From NCBI GenBank assembly GCA_041946865.1, contig JBHGBF010000040.1, forward strand, positions 1 to 29,237: DNA of 29,237 nucleotides, read 5' to 3'. The position numbers and the translations under genes were made by a program. The notes below the pieces were generated by a model. That model worked only from the letters and a program-made list of their open reading frames with translations, did not search any database and had not been told where the DNA came from. The DNA comes from RPQK01 sp041946865 (GTDB lineage: Bacteria > Acidobacteriota > UBA6911 > RPQK01). Shown in pieces: positions 23,435-29,237 of this stretch; positions within the stretch are counted from its first letter, which is position 1; each line of letters begins with the position of its first letter.

Positions 23435-24037
23435 ATGAACTCGAACGATCCGCGAAGTTACTCCGAGTTACTGGGCGAACTGGAGTCGGCGGTTGCAGGC
23501 GCGCGATCCGGCCTGGGTCGCGCGGTCAATCGCGCGGTCATCGAGCTTTACTGGAGCATCGGGCGCAGCATCGTGCAGCGCGAGGAGTTCGAGAGTTGGG
23601 AAGCCAGCCTGGTCGATGCGGTCTCGCGAGATCTGCAGGTCCGCTACCCGGGAACCACGGCTTTCGCTACGGAAAACGTTCAGCGGATGCGCCGGTTTTT
23701 TCTGGCCTACACCCGGGATTACGTCCAGACAGCCGAGGCGCACGAAATGGATGGCGTCAACCTGCCGGCGGTTCTGACCGAACTGCCGTGGCGGCACAAC
23801 GTGCTCCTGTTGGAAATCGTGCAGGATCCGGCCGAGCGCCTTTGGTACGCGCAGACAGCAGTGGAAATGGGATGGAGCGTCGAGGCGCTGGAGCATGAGA
23901 TCCGCCAGGGACGGTACCGGCAATCGGCCAAAATAGCGGCTGCGGCGCCGGTTCCCTCGCCGGACCTGGCTCGGGAGATGATGACCGATCCGCTGACCGC
24001 CGAGCTTGTGCGTTTGAGTTTTGGTCAGGTGCTTTGA
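23435..24037 (+). CDS. DUF1016 N-terminal domain protein lacking the nuclease domain
   Basis: 200 aa. The sequence matches the N-terminal DUF1016 (YhcG_N) domain: VIELYWSIGRSIVQ, VSRDLQVRYPG, ENVQRMRRFFLAY, LTELPWRHNVLLLE and RLWYAQTAVEMGWS. Complete family members are about 330-370 aa and end in a PDDEXK nuclease domain that usually begins with a DPY-FDFL-like motif. Here the frame ends shortly after MMTDPLTAELV, so the nuclease part is absent. This may be a natural short form or a truncated remnant of a defence or mobile-element gene. A possible -10 (TAAAAT, 23409-23414) lies 20 bp upstream of the ATG. Confidence 0.75.
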   Translation: MNSNDPRSYSELLGELESAVAGARSGLGRAVNRAVIELYWSIGRSIVQREEFESWEASLVDAVSRDLQVRYPGTTAFATENVQRMRRFFLAYTRDYVQTAEAHEMDGVNLPAVLTELPWRHNVLLLEIVQDPAERLWYAQTAVEMGWSVEALEHEIRQGRYRQSAKIAAAAPVPSPDLAREMMTDPLTAELVRLSFGQVL

Positions 24038-24116
24038 CCGGGATGTCGTTCATCCCGAGTGTGAGTCCCATTTTCCGGTGGGACGTTTTAATGGTCACTT
24101 TTGGGGGAGCTTATTT

Positions 24117-24443
24117 ATGGGTATGCCAACTTACGGCGGGCCGACACCTCCGCCACCGTTGCCTCCGCAGTCGAAATCGAATGCTACAACCGCGTTGATC
24201 CTGGGGATTGTGAGTGTGGTCTGCTGCCAGATTCTCGGTCCGGTCGCCTGGTACATGGGGAATAAGGAACTGCAGGCAATACGGGCAGGCACAGCTCCCA
24301 TCACTGGAGAGGGGTCGGCCAAGGCCGGAATGATTCTCGGGATCATCGGCACGATCCTCCTCGCTCTGAGTATCTTATGGATCGTCTTGTGGGGCGGCTT
24401 GGCCGTGCTTGGAGGGATCTTCAGCCGAGGATCTTCCTTCTAA
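24117..24443 (+). CDS. DUF4190-like small membrane protein
   Basis: 108 aa from the ATG at 24117, chosen because GGGGGAG lies 7 bases upstream; an earlier in-frame start at 24021 overlaps the DUF1016 gene and is rejected. A proline-rich tail (GPTPPPPLPPQ) precedes two hydrophobic stretches (about residues 25-46 and 68-103) with the glycine-rich LGIVSVVCC, WYMGNKELQAIRAG and AGMILGIIGTIL pattern of DUF4190. Function is unknown. The next gene codes for a DUF2752 protein, a pairing often seen. Confidence 0.8.
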   Translation: MGMPTYGGPTPPPPLPPQSKSNATTALILGIVSVVCCQILGPVAWYMGNKELQAIRAGTAPITGEGSAKAGMILGIIGTILLALSILWIVLWGGLAVLGGIFSRGSSF

Positions 24444-24460
24444 ACCGGAGGGACTGGGCG

Positions 24461-24832
24461 TTGTGGGCGGCCAGTGGACTGGCCGCCCTCTTCGGCCTGG
24501 TCCTTTTTCATTATCTGGATTTTGCTGCTGAGGCGAACGGCTCACTGTGTTTCAGCCGCAGATTCCTGCACCTCTCCTGTCCGGGGTGCGGTCTGACCCG
24601 GGCTTTTGGGGCCTTGGCTGACTTCCGGCTGAAGGCCGCCTTTGATTATCACCCCCTCGGCCCGGTGTTCCTTTTTGAAGCCATTGTCCTCTGGATCGGC
24701 TGGGGTCTGATGCTGGGGCGGCTCGTACCGGCCCCCTCGAGCCGGCTGGTCAACCGCTGGTTGTTCCTCCAGCTTTTTCTGCTGCTCGGCGTTTACGCCG
24801 TGCGCCTGGCGACGGGCACGCTGCCGGGGTGA
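24461..24832 (+). CDS. DUF2752-family membrane protein, TTG start
   Basis: 123 aa from the TTG at 24461. GGAGGG at 24447-24452 gives an ideal 8-base spacing and the start then follows the DUF4190 stop by 17 bp. An ATG at 24377 in frame would overlap that gene by 67 bp. The family signature is LSCPGCGLTRAFGAL followed by DFRLKAAFDYHPLGP, with hydrophobic segments on both sides. Function is unknown; the CPGCG pair could bind metal or form a disulfide. Confidence 0.8.
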   Translation: MWAASGLAALFGLVLFHYLDFAAEANGSLCFSRRFLHLSCPGCGLTRAFGALADFRLKAAFDYHPLGPVFLFEAIVLWIGWGLMLGRLVPAPSSRLVNRWLFLQLFLLLGVYAVRLATGTLPG

Positions 24833-24874
24833 CGGTCCTGTAGCTGGGCGAAGACACTTTCGGAGGAAGTCGAC

Positions 24875-24902
24875 GGTGTGCACGAAAATGGACGTGCGCA
24901 CC
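24875..24902. repeat. Inverted repeat downstream of DUF2752 gene
   Basis: GGTGTGCACG (24875-24884) and CGTGCGCACC (24893-24902) are inverted with one G:T-type mismatch around an 8-base spacer. No T-tract follows. It lies 42 bp after the DUF2752 stop and 43 bp upstream of the LacI -35 box. It could be a transcription stop or a regulator site. Confidence 0.5.
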
Positions 24903-24945
24903 CGCCATTTCGTCCCCACCCTCCCTGGAAAACAAGAAATCTCTG

Positions 24946-24974
24946 TTGACACCCCGGCGCTCCTTCGCTATGCT
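24946..24974 (+). promoter_or_regulatory. Consensus sigma70-type promoter of the LacI gene
   Basis: TTGACA (24946-24951), a 17-bp spacer and TATGCT (24969-24974). The predicted start site is near 24981, giving a leader of about 16 bases without a visible ribosome binding site. Confidence 0.8.
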
Positions 24975-24980
24975 GGCTTG

Positions 24981-24994
24981 TGCAAACGTTAGCA
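24981..24994 (+). promoter_or_regulatory. LacI-family operator
   Basis: TGCAAACGTTAGCA is a near-perfect palindrome with the central CG typical of LacI/GalR operators (TGNAANCGNTNNCA type). It covers the predicted transcription start of the LacI gene, so autorepression by steric block is expected. Confidence 0.75.
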
Positions 24995-24996
24995 CT

Positions 24997-25995
24997 ATGG
25001 CGGCATCCATCAAAACCATCGCCGAAAAAGCGGGAGTCAGCCCGTCCACGGTCAGCCGGGCCCTGCATGACGATCCGCGCATCAGCCCGGAGACCAAGCG
25101 GGTTGTGCAATCGTTGGCGCAAGAGCTCGGGTACACCCCCTCGCAGGTCGCCCGCAGCCTCGTCCTGAAAAGAACCCATACTGTCGGGGTCGTCGTCACC
25201 ACCGTCGCCGACCCGTACGTCGGCCAGGTCGTGGCCGGCGTCGAGACGATCGCGCACGGGGAGGGCTACACCCTCATCATGGCCACTTCCGGGGGAGTCC
25301 CCGAGCGCGAGCTGCAGGCCGTGGAGGTTTTGCGCCAGCACCGCGTCGATGCCCTGATCGTGGTCAGCAGCCGGGCCGCTGATCTCTATGGAGAACTGTT
25401 GACCGAGCTGCAGGAGCCCCTGGTTGTGGTTAATGCGCAGGTGCACGGCCACAACGCCATTTCCGTGCGCTCCGACACCGCGCTGGGCGCGCGCCTGGCG
25501 ACGCAGCACCTTCTCGATCTCGGCCATCGACGGATCGCTTTCGTGGGAGGTCCGGCCGCCAGCCACTCGAGCGCCCAACGACGAACCGGGTACCTGGCCG
25601 CTCTCCAGGAGGCGAACATCCGTCCCGACCATCGTCTCCTGCTGCCGGGGGCCGGCGAAGCGGCGGATGGTCGCCGGGCGCTTCCCTGGCTGCTCGATCT
25701 GGAAGCGACCGGGGTGGTTTGCTACAACGACCTGACCGCCCTCGGCCTGCTGGCCGCAGCCGCCGCTGCCGGAATCTCGGTCCCGGAAGCACTCAGCGTC
25801 GTCGGCATCGACAATATGCTGTTCGGGGCCCTGTCCTACCCGACGCTGACCAGTGTGGACCAGCTTGTCCCGGAGCTTGGGCGGCAGGCCATGAAACTGG
25901 CCTTGGCCGCGGCAGCCGGCGAGCCCGTGCAGGACAAGGTGTTGGAAAGCCGGCTGGTGGTGCGCGGATCTACCGGAAAAGCTTCAGGCTCGTAG
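24997..25995 (+). CDS. LacI/GalR-family transcriptional regulator
   Basis: 332 aa from the ATG at 24997; an earlier in-frame start at 24946 lies in the promoter itself and is rejected. The N-terminal helix-turn-helix (IKTIAEKAGVSPSTVSRALHDDPRISPETKRVV) and hinge helix (TPSQVARSLVLKRT) are followed by a periplasmic-binding-protein-like effector domain (GVVVTTVADPYV; LGHRRIAFVGGP; VVCYNDLTALGLLAAA; SVVGIDN). The ligand is presumably a sugar or polyol, but unidentified. It is autoregulated by the operator over its start site. The inositol-phosphate synthase gene follows 57 bp later with no promoter or operator of its own visible, so read-through would place it under the same control. Confidence 0.93.
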   Translation: MAASIKTIAEKAGVSPSTVSRALHDDPRISPETKRVVQSLAQELGYTPSQVARSLVLKRTHTVGVVVTTVADPYVGQVVAGVETIAHGEGYTLIMATSGGVPERELQAVEVLRQHRVDALIVVSSRAADLYGELLTELQEPLVVVNAQVHGHNAISVRSDTALGARLATQHLLDLGHRRIAFVGGPAASHSSAQRRTGYLAALQEANIRPDHRLLLPGAGEAADGRRALPWLLDLEATGVVCYNDLTALGLLAAAAAAGISVPEALSVVGIDNMLFGALSYPTLTSVDQLVPELGRQAMKLALAAAAGEPVQDKVLESRLVVRGSTGKASGS

Positions 25996-26039
25996 GCCTG
26001 CCGGCCGGTCCTGTGAGCCTTTTCAGTGCGTTGAACAAC

Positions 26040-26048
26040 AAGGAGGAG
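26040..26048 (+). promoter_or_regulatory. Strong ribosome binding site of ino1
   Basis: AAGGAGGAG, near-perfect complement to the 16S 3' end, ends 4 bases before the ATG at 26053. Confidence 0.8.
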
Positions 26049-26052
26049 AGGC

Positions 26053-27171
26053 ATGAGAAAAAAAGTGCGGGTGGCGATTGTCGGAGTGGGAAACTGCGCG
26101 AGCAGTCTCATCCAGGGAGTTCACTACTACCGTAACGCGGACCCTAACGAGCGAATCCCCGGCCTGATGCATGTCGATCTGGGCGGCTATCACATAAGAG
26201 ACATCGAATTCAGTGCGGCTTTTGACGTGGACAGCGACAAGGTGGGAAAGGACCTGAACCAGGCTATCTTTGCCGGCCAGAACAACACCTGCAAGTTCTG
26301 CGAGGTTCCTCGGCTTGGAGTTACCGTGGAGCGAGGAGTGACGCTCGACGGACTCGGGAAGTACCTGCGGCAGGTCATCACCGAGTCGGAGGCCCCGCCG
26401 GTCGACGTGGCGCGAGTTCTCAGGGAAACCCGGACTGACGTCGTTGTCAACTACCTCCCGGTGGGCAGCGAGGAAGCGACCCGCTATTATGTGGAACAGG
26501 TGCTCGAAGCCGGCTGCGCGATGATTAACTGTATCCCGGTTTTCATCGCCCGGGAGCCAGGCTGGCGGCACCGCTTCGAGCGCCTGGGACTTCCGATCAT
26601 CGGGGACGACATCAAGAGCCAGGTCGGCGCGACAATCACGCACCGCATCTTGGCAAGGCTCTTCGAAGACCGCGGGGTTCGCATCGACCGGACTTATCAA
26701 CTCAACTTCGGGGGCAACACCGATTTCATGAACATGCTCGAAAGGGAGCGGCTGGAAAGCAAAAAGATCAGCAAAACGAACGCCGTCACCAGCCAGCTTG
26801 GCCAGCCGATGCCGGAGAAGAACATCCATGTCGGTCCGAGCGACTACGTGCCTTGGCTGGAAGACCGAAAATGGTGTCACATCCGGATGGAGGGCACGAC
26901 CTTCGGGGACGTTCCGCTGAACATGGAAGTGAAGCTGGAGGTCTGGGACAGCCCGAACAGCGCCGGGGTGGTGATCGATGCGGTTCGCTGCGCCAGGCTG
27001 GCGCTCGACCGCGGGATCGGCGGCGCCCTCTATGCCCCGAGCAGCTACTTCATGAAGAGCCCGCCCGAACAGTACACGGATGACGTTTGCCGGCGAAAGG
27101 TCGAGGCCTTCATCAGGGGGGTGGAAGAGCGCGAGGAGGCTGAAGCCGAGCAATTGCGGGCGGCCGTATAG
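26053..27171 (+). CDS. ino1: Inositol-1-phosphate (myo-inositol-3-phosphate) synthase
   Basis: 372 aa, the length of the bacterial/archaeal type. The enzyme converts glucose 6-phosphate to inositol phosphate with bound NAD. The Rossmann motif is VAIVGVGNCASSLIQG near the start. NYLPVGSEEATRYY, GDDIKSQVGATITHR and LNFGGNTDFMNM are hallmark blocks carrying the catalytic lysine and phosphate-binding residues, followed by NSAGVVIDAVRCARLALD. It sits downstream of the LacI-type regulator and ends at a strong terminator. The product could feed inositol lipids or compatible solutes; no inositol monophosphatase or phosphatidylinositol synthase is in the window. Confidence 0.95.
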   Translation: MRKKVRVAIVGVGNCASSLIQGVHYYRNADPNERIPGLMHVDLGGYHIRDIEFSAAFDVDSDKVGKDLNQAIFAGQNNTCKFCEVPRLGVTVERGVTLDGLGKYLRQVITESEAPPVDVARVLRETRTDVVVNYLPVGSEEATRYYVEQVLEAGCAMINCIPVFIAREPGWRHRFERLGLPIIGDDIKSQVGATITHRILARLFEDRGVRIDRTYQLNFGGNTDFMNMLERERLESKKISKTNAVTSQLGQPMPEKNIHVGPSDYVPWLEDRKWCHIRMEGTTFGDVPLNMEVKLEVWDSPNSAGVVIDAVRCARLALDRGIGGALYAPSSYFMKSPPEQYTDDVCRRKVEAFIRGVEEREEAEAEQLRAAV

Positions 27172-27212
27172 AAAGCGCCAGGTTGCCCCAGAGCCACAAG
27201 CGCAATGTAAAA

Positions 27213-27239
27213 AAAAGGCCGGCTTGGAGCCGGCCTTTT
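27213..27239 (+). terminator. Rho-independent terminator after ino1
   Basis: GGCCGGC (27217-27223) and GCCGGCC (27229-27235) pair around the loop TTGGA, flanked by four A residues on the left and TTTT on the right. The symmetry gives a terminator in either direction. It lies 41 bp after the ino1 stop. Confidence 0.9.
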
Positions 27240-27318
27240 CATTTGCGGGCCGGTAAGCTAAGCGCTTAAGGATGGCGAGATTAGTCTTTATTTATCAATT
27301 AGTTACTTATTTACCCCC

Positions 27319-27348
27319 TTGACAGCGTCAGGGGCCCGATAGTATAAA
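27319..27348 (+). promoter_or_regulatory. Promoter of the Acidobacteriota-type regulator gene
   Basis: TTGACA (27319-27324), an 18-bp spacer and TATAAA (27343-27348). The upstream 27275-27315 is markedly AT-rich for this window and could act as an UP element. The start site near 27355 leaves a ~25-base leader. The rest of the 208-bp gap between ino1 and this gene holds the ino1 terminator and nothing else I can name. Confidence 0.75.
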
Positions 27349-27379
27349 CAGAGGCGCCCAGGCTCGGATTGGAGTCCTC

Positions 27380-27928
27380 TTGAGTCGGTCCGAGCAAAAC
27401 ATGCCGCGAATTGACGAGATACGCGCTGAACTGGCTGCGGTCTTGTCATCGAAGTATTTCTCTCGTGCTCCGACGCTGGTCCAGTTCCTCTCGTACGTGT
27501 GCGAGAAGTACTTTCAGGGCGAAGCTGCGCAGATCAAAGAGTACACCGTGGCCGTGGAGGCTTTTGGGCGGCCCGAATCCTTTGAGCCGAAGCGAGATCC
27601 GATCGTCCGAGTCGATGCCAACCGGCTCAGGCTCAGGTTGCTCAAGTATTACCGCCATGAAGGCCGGAATCACGCGATCAGGATCTGGCTCCCTACGGGG
27701 CAGTATGTCCCAGTGTTCGAGTTTTGCGCGCAGGTGGCGGACAAAGGAGAGGTGCTCGTCCCCGGGGGGGCCGGGCTCGTGGCTCCCGGCGTCCAGGGTC
27801 ACGCGCCTGGCGGGAACGGCGTTGGGCGGACATCTCCGGATCAGTCGCCTGCCGATCTGGCTACCTCCCCTTCGAATAGCAGCCATTCCCATCGGAAAAT
27901 TTCGACGTTGGTCTATCCGCTGGCCTGA
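27380..27928 (+). CDS. Stand-alone N-terminal domain of Acidobacteriota-type regulator/TPR proteins
   Basis: 182 aa from the TTG at 27380, which has GGAG 5 bases upstream; the ATG at 27401 has no ribosome binding site. Residues about 8-115 match a domain common at the N-terminus of large Acidobacteriota proteins: a helix with SSKYFSRAPTLVQFLSYV, then QIKEYTVAVEAFGRP, a block reading RDPIVRVDANRLRLRLLKYY, and IRIWLPTGQYVPVFE. It is thought to be DNA-binding and is normally followed by a membrane helix, TPR or WD40-like repeats. Here the domain is followed only by ~65 low-complexity residues rich in Gly, Ser and Pro. Either a minimal version or a gene truncated at its 3' side; a REP-like palindrome lies 23 bp after the stop. 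Confidence 0.7.
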   Translation: MSRSEQNMPRIDEIRAELAAVLSSKYFSRAPTLVQFLSYVCEKYFQGEAAQIKEYTVAVEAFGRPESFEPKRDPIVRVDANRLRLRLLKYYRHEGRNHAIRIWLPTGQYVPVFEFCAQVADKGEVLVPGGAGLVAPGVQGHAPGGNGVGRTSPDQSPADLATSPSNSSHSHRKISTLVYPLA

Positions 27929-27950
27929 GTCACGTTACCAGGGCGTTAAA

Positions 27951-27969
27951 AAAGGGGTCGGACACCTTT
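27951..27969. repeat. REP-like imperfect palindrome
   Basis: AAAGGGGTCGGACACCTTT is an imperfect 19-bp palindrome (one internal mismatch). Similar GTCGGACACC elements are, from memory, common near REP-associated tyrosine (Y1) transposases; none is encoded here. It sits in the 103-bp gap between two genes that both look truncated. Confidence 0.5.
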
Positions 27970-28031
27970 CTTGGCCAAGCATTGCAGACTTCTCCGCTTC
28001 GCCAGCCAAAGCATAACGCGCCGGCCGCCGC

Positions 28032-28903
28032 TTAGCTTTTCGCCGGTTCGACTCCGGTGACCGTTTCCTCCGCCTTCGCCTCTTCCTTCACGCGCTTGGA
28101 TTCGAACAACATGTAAACAGTCGGGATGAAAAGGAGCGTGATCAGGGTCGAGGAGAGCAGTCCGCCAATAACCACGCGGGCCATGGGCACCTGGAGCTCT
28201 GAGCCCTCGCCTATTCCCAGCGCCATAGGCACGAGAACGAGGATGGTCGTCAGCGTCGTCATCAGGACGGGGCGCAGCCTGCGGCTCCCGCCCACCTCCA
28301 GGGCCTGCCTGAGCGAGTAGTTGTGCTCGCGTCGCAGCAAGTTCGTGTAGTCGACAAGCACGATGGCGTTGTTGACGACTATCCCGGTGAGCATGATGGC
28401 GCCGATGAATCCCTGCATGTTGAACGTGGTGTTGGTCAGAATCAGGGTCAAGACCACACCGACCAAGGCCAGCGGAATGGAGAACATGATGATGAGCGGG
28501 TAGCGGAAGGACTCGAACTGCGCGACCATGACGAGGTAAACGAGAACAATGGCCAGGATCATGCTCATGATCAGGTCGTTGAAGGCCCGCTGTTGCTCTT
28601 CATATTCGGCGCCCAACAGCAAGGCAAAATCGAGCGGAACAGAGAGCTCGCGCAGCCGGTACTGGAGGTCCTCGGTAACACTGCCCAAGTCGCGCCCGGC
28701 CAGGTTGGCGCTGACCACGATATTCCGCTCGTTATTCTTGCGTTCGATTTCGACCGGTCCCTCGGCCGGCCGCAGACTGACGAGGCTCCTCAGCGGAATG
28801 ATTTTCCCGGAAGGGGTCTGGACCGGCGTATCCAGCACCTTGTCGAGGTTCTTGCGATCGGCCTCGGCGTATCGCACCAGGACGTCGAATTCGTCGCCTC
28901 CCT
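28032..28903 (-). pseudogene. C-terminal fragment of an RND efflux pump
   Basis: About 285 residues match the last quarter of AcrB/CusA-type RND transporters, which are inner-membrane proton antiporters of about 1,030 aa. Visible are GGDEFDVLVRY, TPSGKIIPLRSLV, then the transmembrane run from LIMSMILAIVLVYLVMVAQFESF through PLIIMFSIPLALVG, GAIMLTGIVVNNAIVLVDY, RRLRPVLMTTLTTILVL and the C-terminal FIPTVYMLFE. Everything before GGDEFD (roughly 740 residues) is missing. Upstream of about 28904 the same strand codes, in another frame, for the start of a membrane fusion protein, so a deletion has joined the two operon neighbours out of frame. The open frame continues to 29057 but its first ~50 residues are out-of-frame fusion-protein sequence. 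Non-functional as a pump. Confidence 0.85.
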
Positions 28904-29237
28904 GCCGGCTTTCTCCTGCTTCAACCCGGCCTCCGCAACTCGGAGCGCCGCTTGCGCGCGACTCACCTGTTGCTGCAATTCCTGGTCGTCTATCCGCGCC
29001 AGGAGCCGGCCCTTTTCCACCTAATCGCCGTTGTCCACCAGGACCTTGCTCGGGCACCCCGAGATTTTCGGGGCGACCGCAACCTGGGCGAGCGGCCGCA
29101 GCTCCCCCGTCAGATCAACAGCCTCTTCGAAAGGCATGCTTTGTGCCTTGGCCGTCTCTACGACCACGGCCGGCCGCATTCCTCCAAGCCTGGGCGCGGC
29201 CGCCTCCTGCTTGCTTTTCAACGCCTCGGCGACCCGG
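28904..29237 (-). pseudogene. N-terminal fragment of an HlyD/AcrA-type membrane fusion protein
   Basis: The reading frame is open to the window edge, so the true start lies outside. It contains the lipoyl-type hairpin start typical of RND adaptor proteins (VDLTGELRPLAQVAVAPKISG, then KVLVDNGD and VEKGRLLARIDDQELQQQVSRAQAAL). An amber codon (TAG, 29021-29023) interrupts the conserved GD-x-V-KG turn. About 35 codons later the frame runs into RND sequence and is lost near 28904. Both lesions make it a pseudogene. In intact operons the adaptor gene precedes the pump gene, which matches the order seen here on the minus strand. Confidence 0.8.

Noticed and set aside
26023..27153. 376-codon minus-strand open frame opposite ino1
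   Set aside because: Shadow of a highly conserved gene; translation is low-complexity and Pro/Ala/Val-rich without motifs.
28323..29024. 233-codon plus-strand open frame opposite the RND fragment
   Set aside because: Antisense to recognisable transporter sequence; no motifs.
28895..29057. N-terminal extension of the RND frame read as part of a single 341-aa protein
   Set aside because: Its first ~50 residues are the adaptor sequence in the wrong frame; the RND homology starts only at GGDEFD.

Overview
The window is a GC-rich chromosomal stretch, most likely from an uncultured member of the Acidobacteriota. The main clues are the protein at 27380-27928, whose sequence matches an N-terminal domain I know chiefly from Acidobacteriota sensor/regulator proteins, and the mixture of house-keeping, polysaccharide-active and anaerobic redox genes separated by several families of short GC-rich intergenic repeats. 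The taxon is an inference; no rRNA or tRNA gene is present. Coding density is high and no gap between genes exceeds about 210 bp.

Layout. 1-3573: a SPASM-type radical SAM enzyme, a di-iron Fe-S cluster repair protein (RIC/ScdA) preceded by a perfect FNR/DNR-type palindrome, a Crp/Fnr regulator and a divergent flavodoxin, together resembling a nitrosative-stress or anaerobic response locus. 3652-6505: nicotinamidase, an unusual radical SAM protein with a CX4CX2C cluster motif, and a rhodanese plus MauE/DoxX membrane protein operon. 6584-12080: M32 carboxypeptidase, a NamZ-like muramidase (DUF1343/GH171), and a large secreted clan GH-A-like glycosidase with an internal carbohydrate-binding domain. 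12287-15918: histidine kinase, stand-alone receiver and receiver-PAS-kinase, tightly packed, followed by a small membrane protein to 16373.

16517-21264 (minus strand) is the metabolic centrepiece: a four-gene operon, transcribed flavoprotein > MvhD > small subunit > large subunit, for a cytoplasmic group 3 (Mvh-like) [NiFe] hydrogenase. Where HdrA would be expected it has a GltD/NfnB-like FAD/NAD(P) Fe-S flavoprotein, and no HdrB or HdrC is present. This suggests an NAD(P)-linked, possibly electron-bifurcating hydrogenase.

21570-24832: Tat-exported Gfo/Idh/MocA oxidoreductase, zinc-ribbon protein, a DUF1016 protein that lacks its nuclease half, and two small membrane proteins (DUF4190, DUF2752). 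24946-27239: a LacI-family regulator with a consensus promoter and its own operator, followed by inositol-1-phosphate synthase and a textbook terminator. 27319-29237: a promoter and a one-domain Acidobacteriota-type regulator, a REP-like palindrome, and the wreck of an RND efflux operon in which the start of the membrane fusion protein is joined out of frame to the last quarter of the pump.

Non-coding structure is rich. It includes a repeat shared between 21-90 and 2228-2297, inverted purine/pyrimidine arms filling the gap at 2167-2338, CGCGGAT-type repeats at 12128-12188 and 21473-21566, hairpin repeats at 16401-16456, and several candidate leaderless or nearly leaderless promoters.
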